Source of the DNA: Methylobacterium crusticola
Lineage (GTDB): Bacteria > Pseudomonadota > Alphaproteobacteria > Rhizobiales > Beijerinckiaceae
Direction: 5' to 3'
Assembly (NCBI RefSeq): GCF_003574465.1
Contig: NZ_QOWC01000023.1
Span: 1-59,166, forward strand
DNA length: 59,166 nt
Shown one piece after another: positions 41,801 through 49,090 of this stretch. The notes beneath the pieces were generated by a model. That model ran no database searches. It was not told where the DNA came from and saw only the letters and a list, made by a program, of their open reading frames with translations. Every line of letters starts with the position of its first letter. Position 1 is the stretch's first letter. The position numbers and the translations under genes were made by a program.

Positions 41801-42379
41801 GGCGCGCGGGTCGCCCGCGGCCTCGGCCTCGGCCTCTCCATCGTCGAGCGGACCGCCCGCCTGCTCGACCATCCGGTCGCGCTCGCCTCGCGGCCCGGCC
41901 ACGGCTCGGCCTTCTCCGTCACGGTGCCGCGCACCCAGGCCAAGCCCGCCCCCGAGGCCGCCGGCGAGGCGCCGCGGCCGGAAGCCGTCACGCTCGCCGG
42001 GCTCACCGTGCTGGCGGTCGACAACGAGCCCGCCATCGTCGACGGGATGCGGACGCTGCTCGCGCGCTGGGGTTGCGCCGTCCACACCGCCGGCTCGCTC
42101 AGCGAGGCGGTCGCGCGGGTGCTCGCCGGCGCCTGCCGGCCGGACGTGATCGTGGCCGACTACCACCTCGACCAGGGCCAGGGCCTCGACCTGATCGCCT
42201 CCCTGCGCGCCGCCCTGGCGGCCGACATTCCGGCGGTGCTCCTCACCGCCGACCGCTCGCCCGCCGTGCGGGAGGCGGCGGCGGCGCAGCGGGTGCACGT
42301 GCTGAACAAGCCGCTCAAGCCCGCCGCCCTCCGGGCCCTGATGACGCAGTGGCGCGCCCTGCGCGTCGCCGCCGAGTGA
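38864..42379 (+). CDS. Symporter-type hybrid histidine kinase (CbrA/NahK-like)
   Basis: 1171 residues from ATG 38864. Residues 1 to about 540 are a sodium:solute symporter-like membrane region of about 13 helices (YCTSWTFFGSVG, NSTSVADFVAARYGKS, PRQFHMAVVENR). A PAS domain follows at about 655-760 (FDRDMKLIAWNRAFADLYDLP), then a coiled coil, a HisKA domain with H817 (AAASHDILQPLNAARLY), an ATPase domain (NLVSNAIKYTP, DTGLGIP, GLGLGLSIVERTARLL) and a C-terminal receiver with phosphoacceptor D1099 (VIVADYHLDQGQG). It probably senses a nutrient, or transport of one, at the inner membrane. No dedicated response regulator is adjacent. Confidence 0.92.
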   Translation: MIAGWAVVLTALVYICALFAVAHWGDVSGRRLMRDARVRPTIYALSLAVYCTSWTFFGSVGLASHTGLDFLTIYVGPVLVIGLGHRLVARVVRIAKAQNSTSVADFVAARYGKSERIAALVCLIAMVGAIPYIALQLRAVAASLQVFLHTTDGSGAQAGMAGDLGLFVALVLAGFAVAFGTRHADATEHQDGLTLAVALESLVKLLAFLTVGGFVVGWMLRDTPPLASLSLARDAAALAANTSGPATLLVQTLLAAAAVLLLPRQFHMAVVENRAVADVGRAAWTFPLYLVLINLFVVPLALAGLALFPDGTVQRDMTVLALPLSERADGVALVAFIGGLSAATAMVIVESVAVAIMISNHLVIPVTLRRRAGRSGGSDLGNHVLVVRRIAIVAVVLVAYAYSQIAGEVALASIGLLSFAAVAQIGPAFVGALYWRRGTGLGAAAGLSVGLLVWVYTLLVPSLVTDGGGWAARLLDEGPFGVAALSPTALMGLEDVPRLVHGTLWSLGLNVLAYVGLSLVRPPSAIECLQAEAFGHAAGPGAPSFRLFRAVVTVAELRATVARFLGEERAARAFEEFAQAQGRGPVPAAAVAGLPELRHAEHLLASAIGAASARLALSLLLRRRNVSPQAALKLLDDASAVFQYSRDILQHGLDHAGQGITVFDRDMKLIAWNRAFADLYDLPPDMIQTGIGLEEIVRFNAGRGAYGDRDADALVRERIAAFRQEAGPQRLRLHPSGRVIEIRANVLPNGGVVATYTDVTESVAAEEARTRLNEELESRVRERTEELTRLNAALTRATTAAEAANASKTRFLAAASHDILQPLNAARLYATALVERDRATDPTLAENVDASLDAVEEILTALLDISRLDSGALKPQLSIVPVAELFRQVQREFGPTAREKGLVLKVMPCSLAIRSDRSLLRRLLHNLVSNAIKYTPRGRVLVGARRRGGHVVLTVCDTGLGIPASKQKVVFREFQRLDQGARVARGLGLGLSIVERTARLLDHPVALASRPGHGSAFSVTVPRTQAKPAPEAAGEAPRPEAVTLAGLTVLAVDNEPAIVDGMRTLLARWGCAVHTAGSLSEAVARVLAGACRPDVIVADYHLDQGQGLDLIASLRAALAADIPAVLLTADRSPAVREAAAAQRVHVLNKPLKPAALRALMTQWRALRVAAE

Positions 42380-42440
42380 GGCCGGTCGGGGTTTGCGGCG
42401 CGCTCCCCCGCGCCGGACCGGCGGCGAGGTCGGAGCGCCC

Positions 42441-42546
42441 CTAGAGCATTGTCCGGCGAAGTGGACACCGGTTCGCCGCAGACAATGCGGCGGAATCAAC
42501 AACCTGGAGCAGCGGCCGATTGCAGCGTGATTTGATGCTGCTCTAG
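42441..42546. repeat. Palindromic intergenic repeat with two stem-loops
   Basis: A 106-bp element that begins CTAGAGCA and ends TGCTCTAG (terminal inverted repeats). It folds into two hairpins: GCATTGTCCGGCGAA (42446-42460) with TTCGCCG-CA-GACAATGC (42472-42488), and CTGGAGCAGC (42504-42513) with GCTGCTCTAG (42537-42546). It resembles REP/MITE-like repeats I recall from Methylobacterium and related Hyphomicrobiales. Its right end supplies the stop codon of the minus-strand regulator gene. No second copy was noticed in the window. Confidence 0.75.
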
Positions 42547-43169
42547 TGGCGCACCCACATCACCCGCGCCATCCAGGCGACGTCGGTGGCGAGCAGCACG
42601 CGGTCGGGCCCGCCCGGCCCCGGCACGCGGAGCTCGGCCGCCCGGGCGGTGCCGCGCCCGAGCTCCGCCGCCAGGATCGCGCCGCCGTCGAGGCACGCCA
42701 CCACCCGGTCGCCCTCGCGCAGGCGCGCGGTCGCGCAGACCACCAGCACGTCGCCGTCGCGGTAGAGCGGGTTGAGCGAGCCGCCCTGGACCGCGATGGC
42801 GAAGCAGGGCTCGCGGCCGAGATCCGGAAACTCCATCGCCTCCCAGCCCCGGCCGCCGCCCGGGAGCCCGTCGGCGCCGATCCGCCCGACCGCGTGCGCG
42901 CTGCCGATCAGCGGCAGCGCGGTGCGGGCGCTCCGGTCCCGCGGCTCGACGAGGCGCAGGAACTCGTCGAGGCTCGCGCCCGTGGCGGCCAGGACCTTGG
43001 CCAGCGATTCCGTCGAGGGCCAGCGCTTGCGCCCGTCGCGGCCGACGCGCTTTGAGCGATTGAAGCTGGTCGCGTCGAGCCCGGCCCGCCGGGCGAGCCC
43101 GGAGGCCGTCAGGTTGTGGCGCTCGGCCAGGTGGTCGATGGCCGACCAGATCCGGTCGTGGGACAGCAT
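42543..43169 (-). CDS. HTH regulator with S24/LexA-like domain lacking the catalytic lysine
   Basis: 208 residues from ATG 43169. Residues about 5-75 are a phage-repressor-like helix-turn-helix (LTASGLARRAGLDATSFNRSKR). Residues about 120-205 resemble the S24 peptidase fold of LexA and CI repressors: QGGSLNPLYRDGDVLVV, with the position of the catalytic serine at S131, then REGDRVVACLDGGAILAAEL. Where LexA has the catalytic lysine there is alanine or leucine, so self-cleavage is unlikely. It is probably a transcription regulator that binds a ligand or partner. The TAG stop lies within the palindromic repeat. No phage genes are near. Confidence 0.82.
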   Translation of the reverse strand: MLSHDRIWSAIDHLAERHNLTASGLARRAGLDATSFNRSKRVGRDGRKRWPSTESLAKVLAATGASLDEFLRLVEPRDRSARTALPLIGSAHAVGRIGADGLPGGGRGWEAMEFPDLGREPCFAIAVQGGSLNPLYRDGDVLVVCATARLREGDRVVACLDGGAILAAELGRGTARAAELRVPGPGGPDRVLLATDVAWMARVMWVRH

Positions 43170-43207
43170 GATGACAGGACCTGAAGCCCGTGGCCTTCCT
43201 GGTGAGA

Positions 43208-43254
43208 CTAACAAATGTAAACTACCTGACGTTCGCGGAAAGGCAACGCCGTTG
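43208..43254 (-). promoter_or_regulatory. AT-rich promoter/operator region of the HTH regulator
   Basis: An AT-rich patch just upstream of the regulator contains ACAAATGT at 43211-43218 and the palindrome CAACGCCGTTG at 43244-43254. On the minus strand TTGCCT followed 16 bases later by TAGTTT could be a weak promoter. Autoregulation at this site is a guess from its position. Confidence 0.25.
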
Positions 43255-43341
43255 CGGGTCCGGGCGGGCGCGGCTATCCGGTCCCGGCTGGGCGACTGCC
43301 GCCACCCGCCGGGCCCCTCGCCCCGATCCAGGAATCCCGCC

Positions 43342-43689
43342 ATGACCCTCGTCTACAAGATCTGCCCGGCCGCTTCCTGGCGCGACGCCGAGGCGGCCGG
43401 CCGGTTCGCAGGCGCCCCGGTCGACCTCGCCGACGGCTACATCCACCTCTCGGATGCCGGGCAGGTGCGCGAGACCGCCGCCCGGCACTTCGCCGGCATG
43501 GACGACCTGGTCCTGGTCGCGGTCGCCGCCGAGGCGCTCGGCGAGGCCCTGCGCTACGAGCCGTCCCGCGGCGGCGCCCTGTTCCCCCACCTCTACGGAG
43601 TGCTGCCGCTCGCGGCGGTGCGGGCGGTGTCGCCCCTGCCGCGGGGGCCGGACGGCGTGCATCGCTTCCCCGAGAGCCTCGGGGCCTGA
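43342..43689 (+). CDS. DUF952 family protein
   Basis: 115 residues beginning MTLVYKICPAASWRDAEAAG. DUF952 hallmarks are YKIC near the start, DGYIHLSDAGQV, and FPHLYGVLPL near the end; the fold is related to ADP-ribosyltransferase-like barrels but the activity of the family is not established. It is divergent from the HTH regulator and 6 bp upstream of pyrD, so the two are probably transcribed together, as is common in this class. Confidence 0.88.
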   Translation: MTLVYKICPAASWRDAEAAGRFAGAPVDLADGYIHLSDAGQVRETAARHFAGMDDLVLVAVAAEALGEALRYEPSRGGALFPHLYGVLPLAAVRAVSPLPRGPDGVHRFPESLGA

Positions 43690-43695
43690 CCCGCC

Positions 43696-44775
43696 GTGCT
43701 CGCCGCCCTGTTCCCCCTCGCCCGGCCGCTGCTCCACGCCCTCGACGCCGAGACGGCCCACGCGCTGACGCTGCGGACCCTCGCGCACCTGCCGCCGGGC
43801 CCGGCCCGGCCCGACGACCCGCGCCTCGGCGTCGGCGTCCTCGGCCGGCACTTCCCGAACCCGGTCGGGCTCGCGGCCGGGTTCGACAAGGGCGCCGAGG
43901 TGCCCGACGCGCTCCTGCGGCTCGGCTTCGGCTTCGTCGAGGTCGGCGGCGTGGTGCCCCGGCCGCAGCCCGGCAACGCGCGGCCCCGGGTCTTCCGCCT
44001 GCCGGCGGACGGCGCCGTGATCAACCGCTTCGGCCTCAACAGCGAGGGACTGGAGGTGGTGCGCGCCCGGCTCGCCGCCCGGCGGGGCCGGCCCGGCCTC
44101 GTCGGGGTGAATATCGGCGCCAACAAGGATTCCGCCGACCGAATCGCCGACTACGTCGCCTGCACGCGGAGCCTGGCCGGCCTCGTGGACTTCCTCACCG
44201 TCAACGTCTCGTCGCCCAACACGCCCGGCCTGCGCGACCTCCAGGGCGAGGCCTTCCTCGACGACCTGCTCGCCCGGGTGATCGAGGCCCGCGACGCGGC
44301 GGCCGGGGCGGCCCGGCCCGCCGTGCTGCTCAAGATCGCCCCCGACATCGGCCTCGACACCCTCGACGCCATCGCGGCGACGGCCCTGCGGCGGGGCATC
44401 GACGCCCTCGTGGTCTCGAACACCACCGTGGCGCGGCCGGCGAGCCTCACGGGGGCCGCGCGGGCGCAGACCGGCGGGCTGTCCGGCCGGCCGCTGTTCT
44501 CGCCCTCGACGCGACTCCTCGCCGAGGCCTACCGCCGGGTCGGGGCGGGGCTGCCGCTGGTGGGGGTCGGGGGCATCGACTCGGCGGAGGCGGCCTGGAT
44601 CAAGATCCGCGCCGGCGCGAGGCTGCTGCAGCTCTACTCCGCCCTCGTCTACGCCGGCCCCGGCCTCGTCGCCGACATCAAGGCGGGCCTGCTGCGGCAC
44701 CTCGCGCGCGACGGCGCCCCCGACCTGTCCGCGGCGGTCGGGCGGGACGCCGAGGTCCTGGCGCGCACGGCGTGA
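43696..44775 (+). CDS. pyrD: Dihydroorotate dehydrogenase (quinone), class 2
   Basis: 359 residues from GTG 43696. It oxidises dihydroorotate to orotate in pyrimidine synthesis and passes electrons to quinone through FMN at the inner membrane. The N-terminal helix [18 protein letters not shown] is the quinone/membrane part. FMN and substrate blocks are [36 protein letters not shown] (catalytic serine at 172 or 173) and [24 protein letters not shown] replaces the more usual VGTVTPRPQPGN, a mild change near the FMN site. Confidence 0.95.
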   Translation: MLAALFPLARPLLHALDAETAHALTLRTLAHLPPGPARPDDPRLGVGVLGRHFPNPVGLAAGFDKGAEVPDALLRLGFGFVEVGGVVPRPQPGNARPRVFRLPADGAVINRFGLNSEGLEVVRARLAARRGRPGLVGVNIGANKDSADRIADYVACTRSLAGLVDFLTVNVSSPNTPGLRDLQGEAFLDDLLARVIEARDAAAGAARPAVLLKIAPDIGLDTLDAIAATALRRGIDALVVSNTTVARPASLTGAARAQTGGLSGRPLFSPSTRLLAEAYRRVGAGLPLVGVGGIDSAEAAWIKIRAGARLLQLYSALVYAGPGLVADIKAGLLRHLARDGAPDLSAAVGRDAEVLARTA

Positions 44776-44827
44776 GGGGAGCGCCCGCGCGTGCGCATCC
44801 CCGGCGTACGGGACCCGGCCCGCCACC

Positions 44828-45640
44828 CTAGCCGCGCGGGTTCGTCGGTTCGGTGCGGCGGCCGACCACCGTGTAGCAGAGCTGCCGGCGGCCGAGGACG
44901 AGCTGGTGGTGGTAGGTCACCGCCGATTCGCCGAAGCCCAGGATGCGCAGGAATTCCTGGATCGTCGCGGGCGCGAACACCCACCAGGCCTCGAAGCGGG
45001 CCCGGCTGGCCGCCCGGGGCAGCAGGAACATCGGCAGGCCGACGCGCCGGCGCAGGTAGCGCACGAACCGGTAGGGCCGCGGCAGGATCTCGGTCACCAC
45101 CAGGGTCTCGCGCGTGAGCCGGGCGGCGCTCTGGAGGACGCTGAACGGGTCGCGCATCCGCACCAGCGTGGTGCCGAACACCGCGACGTCCACCGGGCCG
45201 AGCGCCAGGGGGATCGCGTAGAACGAGCCCCGCGCGAGGCGCGCCCGCGAGCCGAGGGCGGCGTGGGAGAGCCAGTAGGCGTCCTCGATCCGGTCGAGGT
45301 GGTTGCGGAGCTCCCCCTCGAAGTCGCCGCGGTCGAGGCCCGGGAACGGCACCACGTCCCAGGGCTCGGACTGCGCCAGGTCGTAGGAGACCACCTCCGC
45401 CCCGGCCGCCTCCATGGCGAAGCTGAGGAAGCCGCTGGTGGTGCCGACGTCGAGCGCGCGCTTGCCCGCGAAGGCGACGTGGCCGAGATAATCCACGATG
45501 CCGGCCCGGAGGTCCCACCCGCCCGGGACCGCGCCGTAGCCCGGAAGGTCGATGGCGTGGTGGAACACGCAGGAACCGAGGTCCGTGACCGGCCGGGGCA
45601 CCGCGTAGAGGCCGTCCCCTCTGGGGTGCGCCGCATCCAT
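44828..45640 (-). CDS. SAM-dependent methyltransferase-like protein
   Basis: 270 residues. The SAM-binding motif I is ALDVGTTSGFLSFAMEAAGA, followed by an acidic residue in VVSYDLAQSEPWD; the later VDVAVFGTTLVRMRDPF matches the motif IV/V region. The C-terminal half is basic (RYLRRRVGLPMFLLPRAASR). The arrangement resembles class I methyltransferases in polysaccharide or tRNA-modification contexts, but no substrate can be given. It is convergent with pyrD; a DUF1698/tRNA-type role is only a guess. Confidence 0.75.
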   Translation of the reverse strand: MDAAHPRGDGLYAVPRPVTDLGSCVFHHAIDLPGYGAVPGGWDLRAGIVDYLGHVAFAGKRALDVGTTSGFLSFAMEAAGAEVVSYDLAQSEPWDVVPFPGLDRGDFEGELRNHLDRIEDAYWLSHAALGSRARLARGSFYAIPLALGPVDVAVFGTTLVRMRDPFSVLQSAARLTRETLVVTEILPRPYRFVRYLRRRVGLPMFLLPRAASRARFEAWWVFAPATIQEFLRILGFGESAVTYHHQLVLGRRQLCYTVVGRRTEPTNPRG

Positions 45641-45708
45641 CCCGTCGCGTCTCCGCCGCCCGGGCTCCCGCGCCCGCCGCGGCCGTTCCTAATCACCATT
45701 CCAGCCCG

Positions 45709-46131
45709 TCACAATCCGGGCGGCGTCCCGGACGCGTCCGGGGGGCGCCCCTCCCGGTAGGCGGGCAGGCCGTCCGGGATCGTGACCCAGGCGAGCTTGC
45801 GCGAGACCCAGGTGTGGTCCCGCGGCGGCAGGCTGTCGGGCGCGTCGAGGCTCGCGGTCGTGACGTCGATCGCGTCCGGCTGGGCGTCGCTCACGAAGGC
45901 GAGCTGCGTGCCGCAGGTCGGGCAGAAGCTGCGCGTCCCGACCGCGCTCGAGCGGAAGCGCGTCGGCGTGCCGGCCGTGAAGCGGAAGCCCGTGCGCGGC
46001 AGCGTGATCCAGCCGACATGCGGCGCCCCCGTGGTGCCCCGGCAGGCCCGGCAGTGGCAGGCGGTGAGGTGCCGGGGCGTCCCCTCGGCGGCGTAGCGCA
46101 CGGCCCCGCAGTAGCAGCCGCCCTGGATCAT
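45709..46131 (-). CDS. GFA family (glutathione-dependent formaldehyde-activating-like) protein
   Basis: 140 residues. Zinc-binding cysteines of the GFA fold are seen in GGCYCGAVRY, ACHCRACR and FCPTCGTQL. Most members are not proven formaldehyde enzymes, so the name denotes the fold. In a methylotroph-like genome a link with formaldehyde is tempting but unsupported. The ATG overlaps the TGA of the MATE transporter (ATGA), so the two are translated in series. Confidence 0.88.
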   Translation of the reverse strand: MIQGGCYCGAVRYAAEGTPRHLTACHCRACRGTTGAPHVGWITLPRTGFRFTAGTPTRFRSSAVGTRSFCPTCGTQLAFVSDAQPDAIDVTTASLDAPDSLPPRDHTWVSRKLAWVTIPDGLPAYREGRPPDASGTPPGL

Positions 46132-47504
46132 CGCGTCGCCTCCGAAGGCCTGGAGAGGGAGAGGTCGGCGGAACGCCGCGGCGGGAAGGTCGCGGCGGCG
46201 AGCCGCGGGTAGAGGGCCGCCTGCCCGATCCCCCGGGCGGCCAGGAAGGCCAGCATCGCCAGCCACAGGCCGGTGTTGCCGTAGCCGCGGGCGACCAGGA
46301 GCACGGCGACGTCCGCGGCGAGCGCGGCCAGCATCAGGTTGCGCATCGGCCGCGTCCAGGTCGCCCCGATGTAGACGCCGTCGAACGCGAAGGCCGCCGC
46401 GGCGACGAGGGGCGTGAGCGCCGCGAAGGGCAGGTAGTCGCGCGCGAAGGCCCGCACCTCCGCGTGGGTGGTGACGGCGTCGATGAACGCCGCCCCGCCG
46501 ACGAGGAAGACCGTCGACACGGCGAGGCCGAAGCCGACGCACCAGCGTAGCGCGAGGCGCACCGCGGTGCGAAAGCCCGCCTCGTCCCGGGCGCCGAGGG
46601 CCTGCCCGCACAGGACCTCGGCGGCGGTCGCGAAGCCGTCGAGGAAGAAGCTGCCGACGAGGAAGAGGTTCTGAAGCACCGCGTTGGCGGCCAGCGGCAC
46701 GTCGCCGGCCCGCGCGCCGAGGGCCGAGAACAGCCCGAAGGCCGCGATGATCGCGAGCGTGCGCACCATCACGTCGCCGTTCACCGCCAGCATCCGCCGC
46801 AGGCCCGCCCGCTCGAGGATGTCGGCCCGCGCCACCCGCCAGGGCCGGGCGCCGAGGCGGCGCAGCACCGCGAGGCCGAGCACGGTGCCGGCCACCTCGG
46901 CCAGCACCGCCGCGAGGGCCGCCCCGGCGATCCCGAGGTGCAGCCCGAGCACGAGGCCGAGGGTCAGCGCCACGTTCACGAGGTTGATGGCGACCTGGAG
47001 GCCGAGGCCGAGGTCGGTGCGCCCCCGCCCCAGGGTCGAGCCCAGGATGGCGTAGTTCGCGAGCGTGAAGGGCGACGAGAGGATCCGGACGCCGAAGTAG
47101 CTCGAGAGCGCCGCCGTCACGGCCGGGCTGGCGCCCGCCAGCGCCAGGGCCCCCGCGCCCAGCGGCGCCTGGAGCGCCACCAGGGCGAGGCCGACCGCCA
47201 CCGCGACGGCGAGCGCCCGGGCGAGGGTGCGGTCGACCTCGCCCGTGTCCCCCGCCCCCGCCGCCTGGGCGGTGAGACCGGCGGTCGCCATCCTGAGGGC
47301 GCCGAAGGTCCAGAACAGGTAGTCGAAGATCACGGCGCCGAGGGCGAGGGCGCCCAGGAGGGCGGCGTCCCCGAGCCGCCCGATCACGGCCGCCCCGACG
47401 ATGCCGAGGAGCGGCGTCGTGACGTTCGCCAGGGTGATCGGCAGGGAGAGCGCGAGCACGCGGCGGCTCGTCACCGCCGGGGCGGCCGGGGCGTGAGGCG
47501 GCAT
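46128..47504 (-). CDS. MATE family efflux transporter (DinF-like)
   Basis: 458 residues from ATG 47504 with about twelve membrane helices. The family start SLPITLANVTTPLLGIVGAA and FFLDGFATAAEVLCGQALGA match the DinF branch of MATE exporters, which use ion gradients to export drugs or metabolites. The upstream open frame to 48041 is arginine-rich shadow. It is 11 bp downstream of the small membrane protein gene and overlaps the GFA gene by 4 bases, giving a three-gene operon. Confidence 0.92.
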   Translation of the reverse strand: MPPHAPAAPAVTSRRVLALSLPITLANVTTPLLGIVGAAVIGRLGDAALLGALALGAVIFDYLFWTFGALRMATAGLTAQAAGAGDTGEVDRTLARALAVAVAVGLALVALQAPLGAGALALAGASPAVTAALSSYFGVRILSSPFTLANYAILGSTLGRGRTDLGLGLQVAINLVNVALTLGLVLGLHLGIAGAALAAVLAEVAGTVLGLAVLRRLGARPWRVARADILERAGLRRMLAVNGDVMVRTLAIIAAFGLFSALGARAGDVPLAANAVLQNLFLVGSFFLDGFATAAEVLCGQALGARDEAGFRTAVRLALRWCVGFGLAVSTVFLVGGAAFIDAVTTHAEVRAFARDYLPFAALTPLVAAAAFAFDGVYIGATWTRPMRNLMLAALAADVAVLLVARGYGNTGLWLAMLAFLAARGIGQAALYPRLAAATFPPRRSADLSLSRPSEATR

Positions 47505-47515
47505 CGCGGGCGCCG

Positions 47516-47878
47516 TCAGCGGCCGTTCGCGAACAGGCGCGACAGCAGCCAGAGCGGCAGCACCACCACGGCACCGGCGGCAAACCAGCGCCCGGCGTCG
47601 TGGAAGGTCGAGAGTCCGAGGTCGATCAGCGTCCGCGCGGTCTCGTAGGCGTGGGCGAACAGCGTCGTCGGCGTGACGCCGACCATCGCCATGCCGGCGC
47701 CCACGAGCAGCGACAGGAACACGAGGCGCACCAGCACGCCGGCGGGGGAGCCGCCGAGGAAGCGGTGCAGCTCGGAGGTCCGCCGCTGGGGCCGGAACGG
47801 ATGGGCGGCCTCGGGATCGACGTCCGCGCGCGGATCGTGCGGGCCGCCGGGCGGGCGGCGGAATCTCGGATCGCTCAT
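47516..47878 (-). CDS. Small membrane protein, DUF6460-like
   Basis: 120 residues from ATG 47878 (GAGGAAG just upstream). An N-terminal arginine/proline-rich cytoplasmic part (RFRRPPGGPHDPRADVD) leads to ELHRFLGGSPAGVLVRLVFL and two membrane helices (about residues 52-72 and 95-113). It resembles proteins annotated DUF6460 in this bacterial order; the function is unknown. It heads the operon with the MATE transporter and GFA protein. Confidence 0.7.
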   Translation of the reverse strand: MSDPRFRRPPGGPHDPRADVDPEAAHPFRPQRRTSELHRFLGGSPAGVLVRLVFLSLLVGAGMAMVGVTPTTLFAHAYETARTLIDLGLSTFHDAGRWFAAGAVVVLPLWLLSRLFANGR

Positions 47879-48084
47879 GCTTCCTCGCGGATGACCGTTG
47901 CGGATTTGCCACATTCACCCGAAAGCCGGGCCGGCCTGACGCATTGCACGGTTTGGCAACGCGCGCGTGAGATGGCAACCTCCGCCGGGCATCCCAAGAT
48001 GCGAGGGTCGGAACTCCGCCCGGATCGTGACGCCGAGGCACCCTGCCGCACCCCTGCGGCCGGGTGGCGACGAGATGAAGTAGA

Positions 48085-49035
48085 ATGATCGATCACGCGC
48101 TCTTCGACCCCGCGAAGGCCGACCCCGACGCGGAGCGGCTCAACCAGTCCATCATCGCCGCCCAGGCGCAGGCGCCGGACCCCTGGTCCATGCCCGTCGC
48201 GGAGGTGCGCGAGCGCCGCCGGCGCGGCAGCATCGCCTACCCGGCCATGCCCCGCAGCGCCCGGGCCGAGACCATCACGATCCCGGGACCCGGCGGCGAC
48301 CTGGCGCTCCGGGTGATCCGGCCGCAGCGCAAGGCCCGGGGCGCCTACCTGCACGTCCACTCGGGCGGCTGGGTCTGGGGCGCGGCCGACGAGCAGGATC
48401 CCTGGCTCGAGCGCATCGCCGACCGCTGCGGCTTCGTCTGCGTCTCGGTGGCCTACCGCCTCGCGCCCGAGAACCCCTACCCGGCGCCCATCGACGATTG
48501 CGAGGCGGCCGCGCTCTGGCTGCACGCCGAGGGCCGCAAGCTGTTCGGGGTCGAGGCGCTGACGATCGGGGGCGAGTCCGTCGGCGCGCACCTGAGCGTG
48601 ATGACGCTCCTGCGCCTGCGCGACCGGCACAACCTGCGGAAGGCCTTCCGGGGCGCCAACCTGTTCTCGGGCCTCTACGACCTCGGCGTCACGGCGAGCG
48701 CCCGGATCTGGGGCGAGGAGCGCCTCGTGCTCAATTCCCGGGACGTGCGCCGCTTCGCCGACGGCTTCGTGCCCGAGGGCGTGGCGCGCCGCTCGCCCGA
48801 CGTCTCGCCCCTCTACGCCGACCTCAAGGGCCTGCCCCCGGCCCTGTTCTCGGTCGGCACGCGGGACCCGCTCCTCGACGACACCCTGTTCATGTCGATG
48901 CGCTGGGCCGCGGCCAACAACGGCGGCTACACCGCCGTCTACACCGGCGGCTGCCACGTCTTCATCCGCTACCCCATCGCCATGACCCAGCGGGCCCTGG
49001 AGCTGATCGAGCGCTTCCTGATGGCCCTGGCGTGA
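48085..49035 (+). CDS. Alpha/beta hydrolase (HSL/esterase-like)
   Basis: 316 residues. The oxyanion-hole motif is YLHVHSGGWVWG (HSGGW in place of HGGGW). The nucleophile is S165 in IGGESVGAHL; the acid is probably the D of GTRDPLLDD and the base the H of GGCHVFIRYP. The family includes carboxylesterases and lipases of the hormone-sensitive-lipase group; the substrate is unknown. No signal peptide. It is divergent from the DUF6460-like gene, with 206 bp between. Confidence 0.9.
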   Translation: MIDHALFDPAKADPDAERLNQSIIAAQAQAPDPWSMPVAEVRERRRRGSIAYPAMPRSARAETITIPGPGGDLALRVIRPQRKARGAYLHVHSGGWVWGAADEQDPWLERIADRCGFVCVSVAYRLAPENPYPAPIDDCEAAALWLHAEGRKLFGVEALTIGGESVGAHLSVMTLLRLRDRHNLRKAFRGANLFSGLYDLGVTASARIWGEERLVLNSRDVRRFADGFVPEGVARRSPDVSPLYADLKGLPPALFSVGTRDPLLDDTLFMSMRWAAANNGGYTAVYTGGCHVFIRYPIAMTQRALELIERFLMALA

Positions 49036-49090
49036 GCCGGGCCCGGCGCCCGGCCGCGGGCTCGTGCCGCGCCGCACCCGGCGGCGCGCG

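Noticed and set aside
38579..42502. A 1307-codon open frame on the minus strand opposite the symporter-type kinase
   Set aside because: Another GC-driven shadow with no domain, low-complexity composition, and a clear real gene on the other strand.
42543..43169. Prophage remnant suggested by the phage-repressor-like regulator
   Set aside because: No integrase, terminase, structural or lysis genes, and neighbours are core genes (DUF952, pyrD).
45709..46131. GFA protein as a proven formaldehyde-detoxifying enzyme in a methylotroph
   Set aside because: The fold name does not show activity; most family members are uncharacterised and nothing in the neighbourhood supports formaldehyde chemistry.
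47505..48041. N-terminal extension of the MATE transporter
   Set aside because: It covers the DUF6460-like gene in another frame and reads as arginine-rich non-coding sequence.
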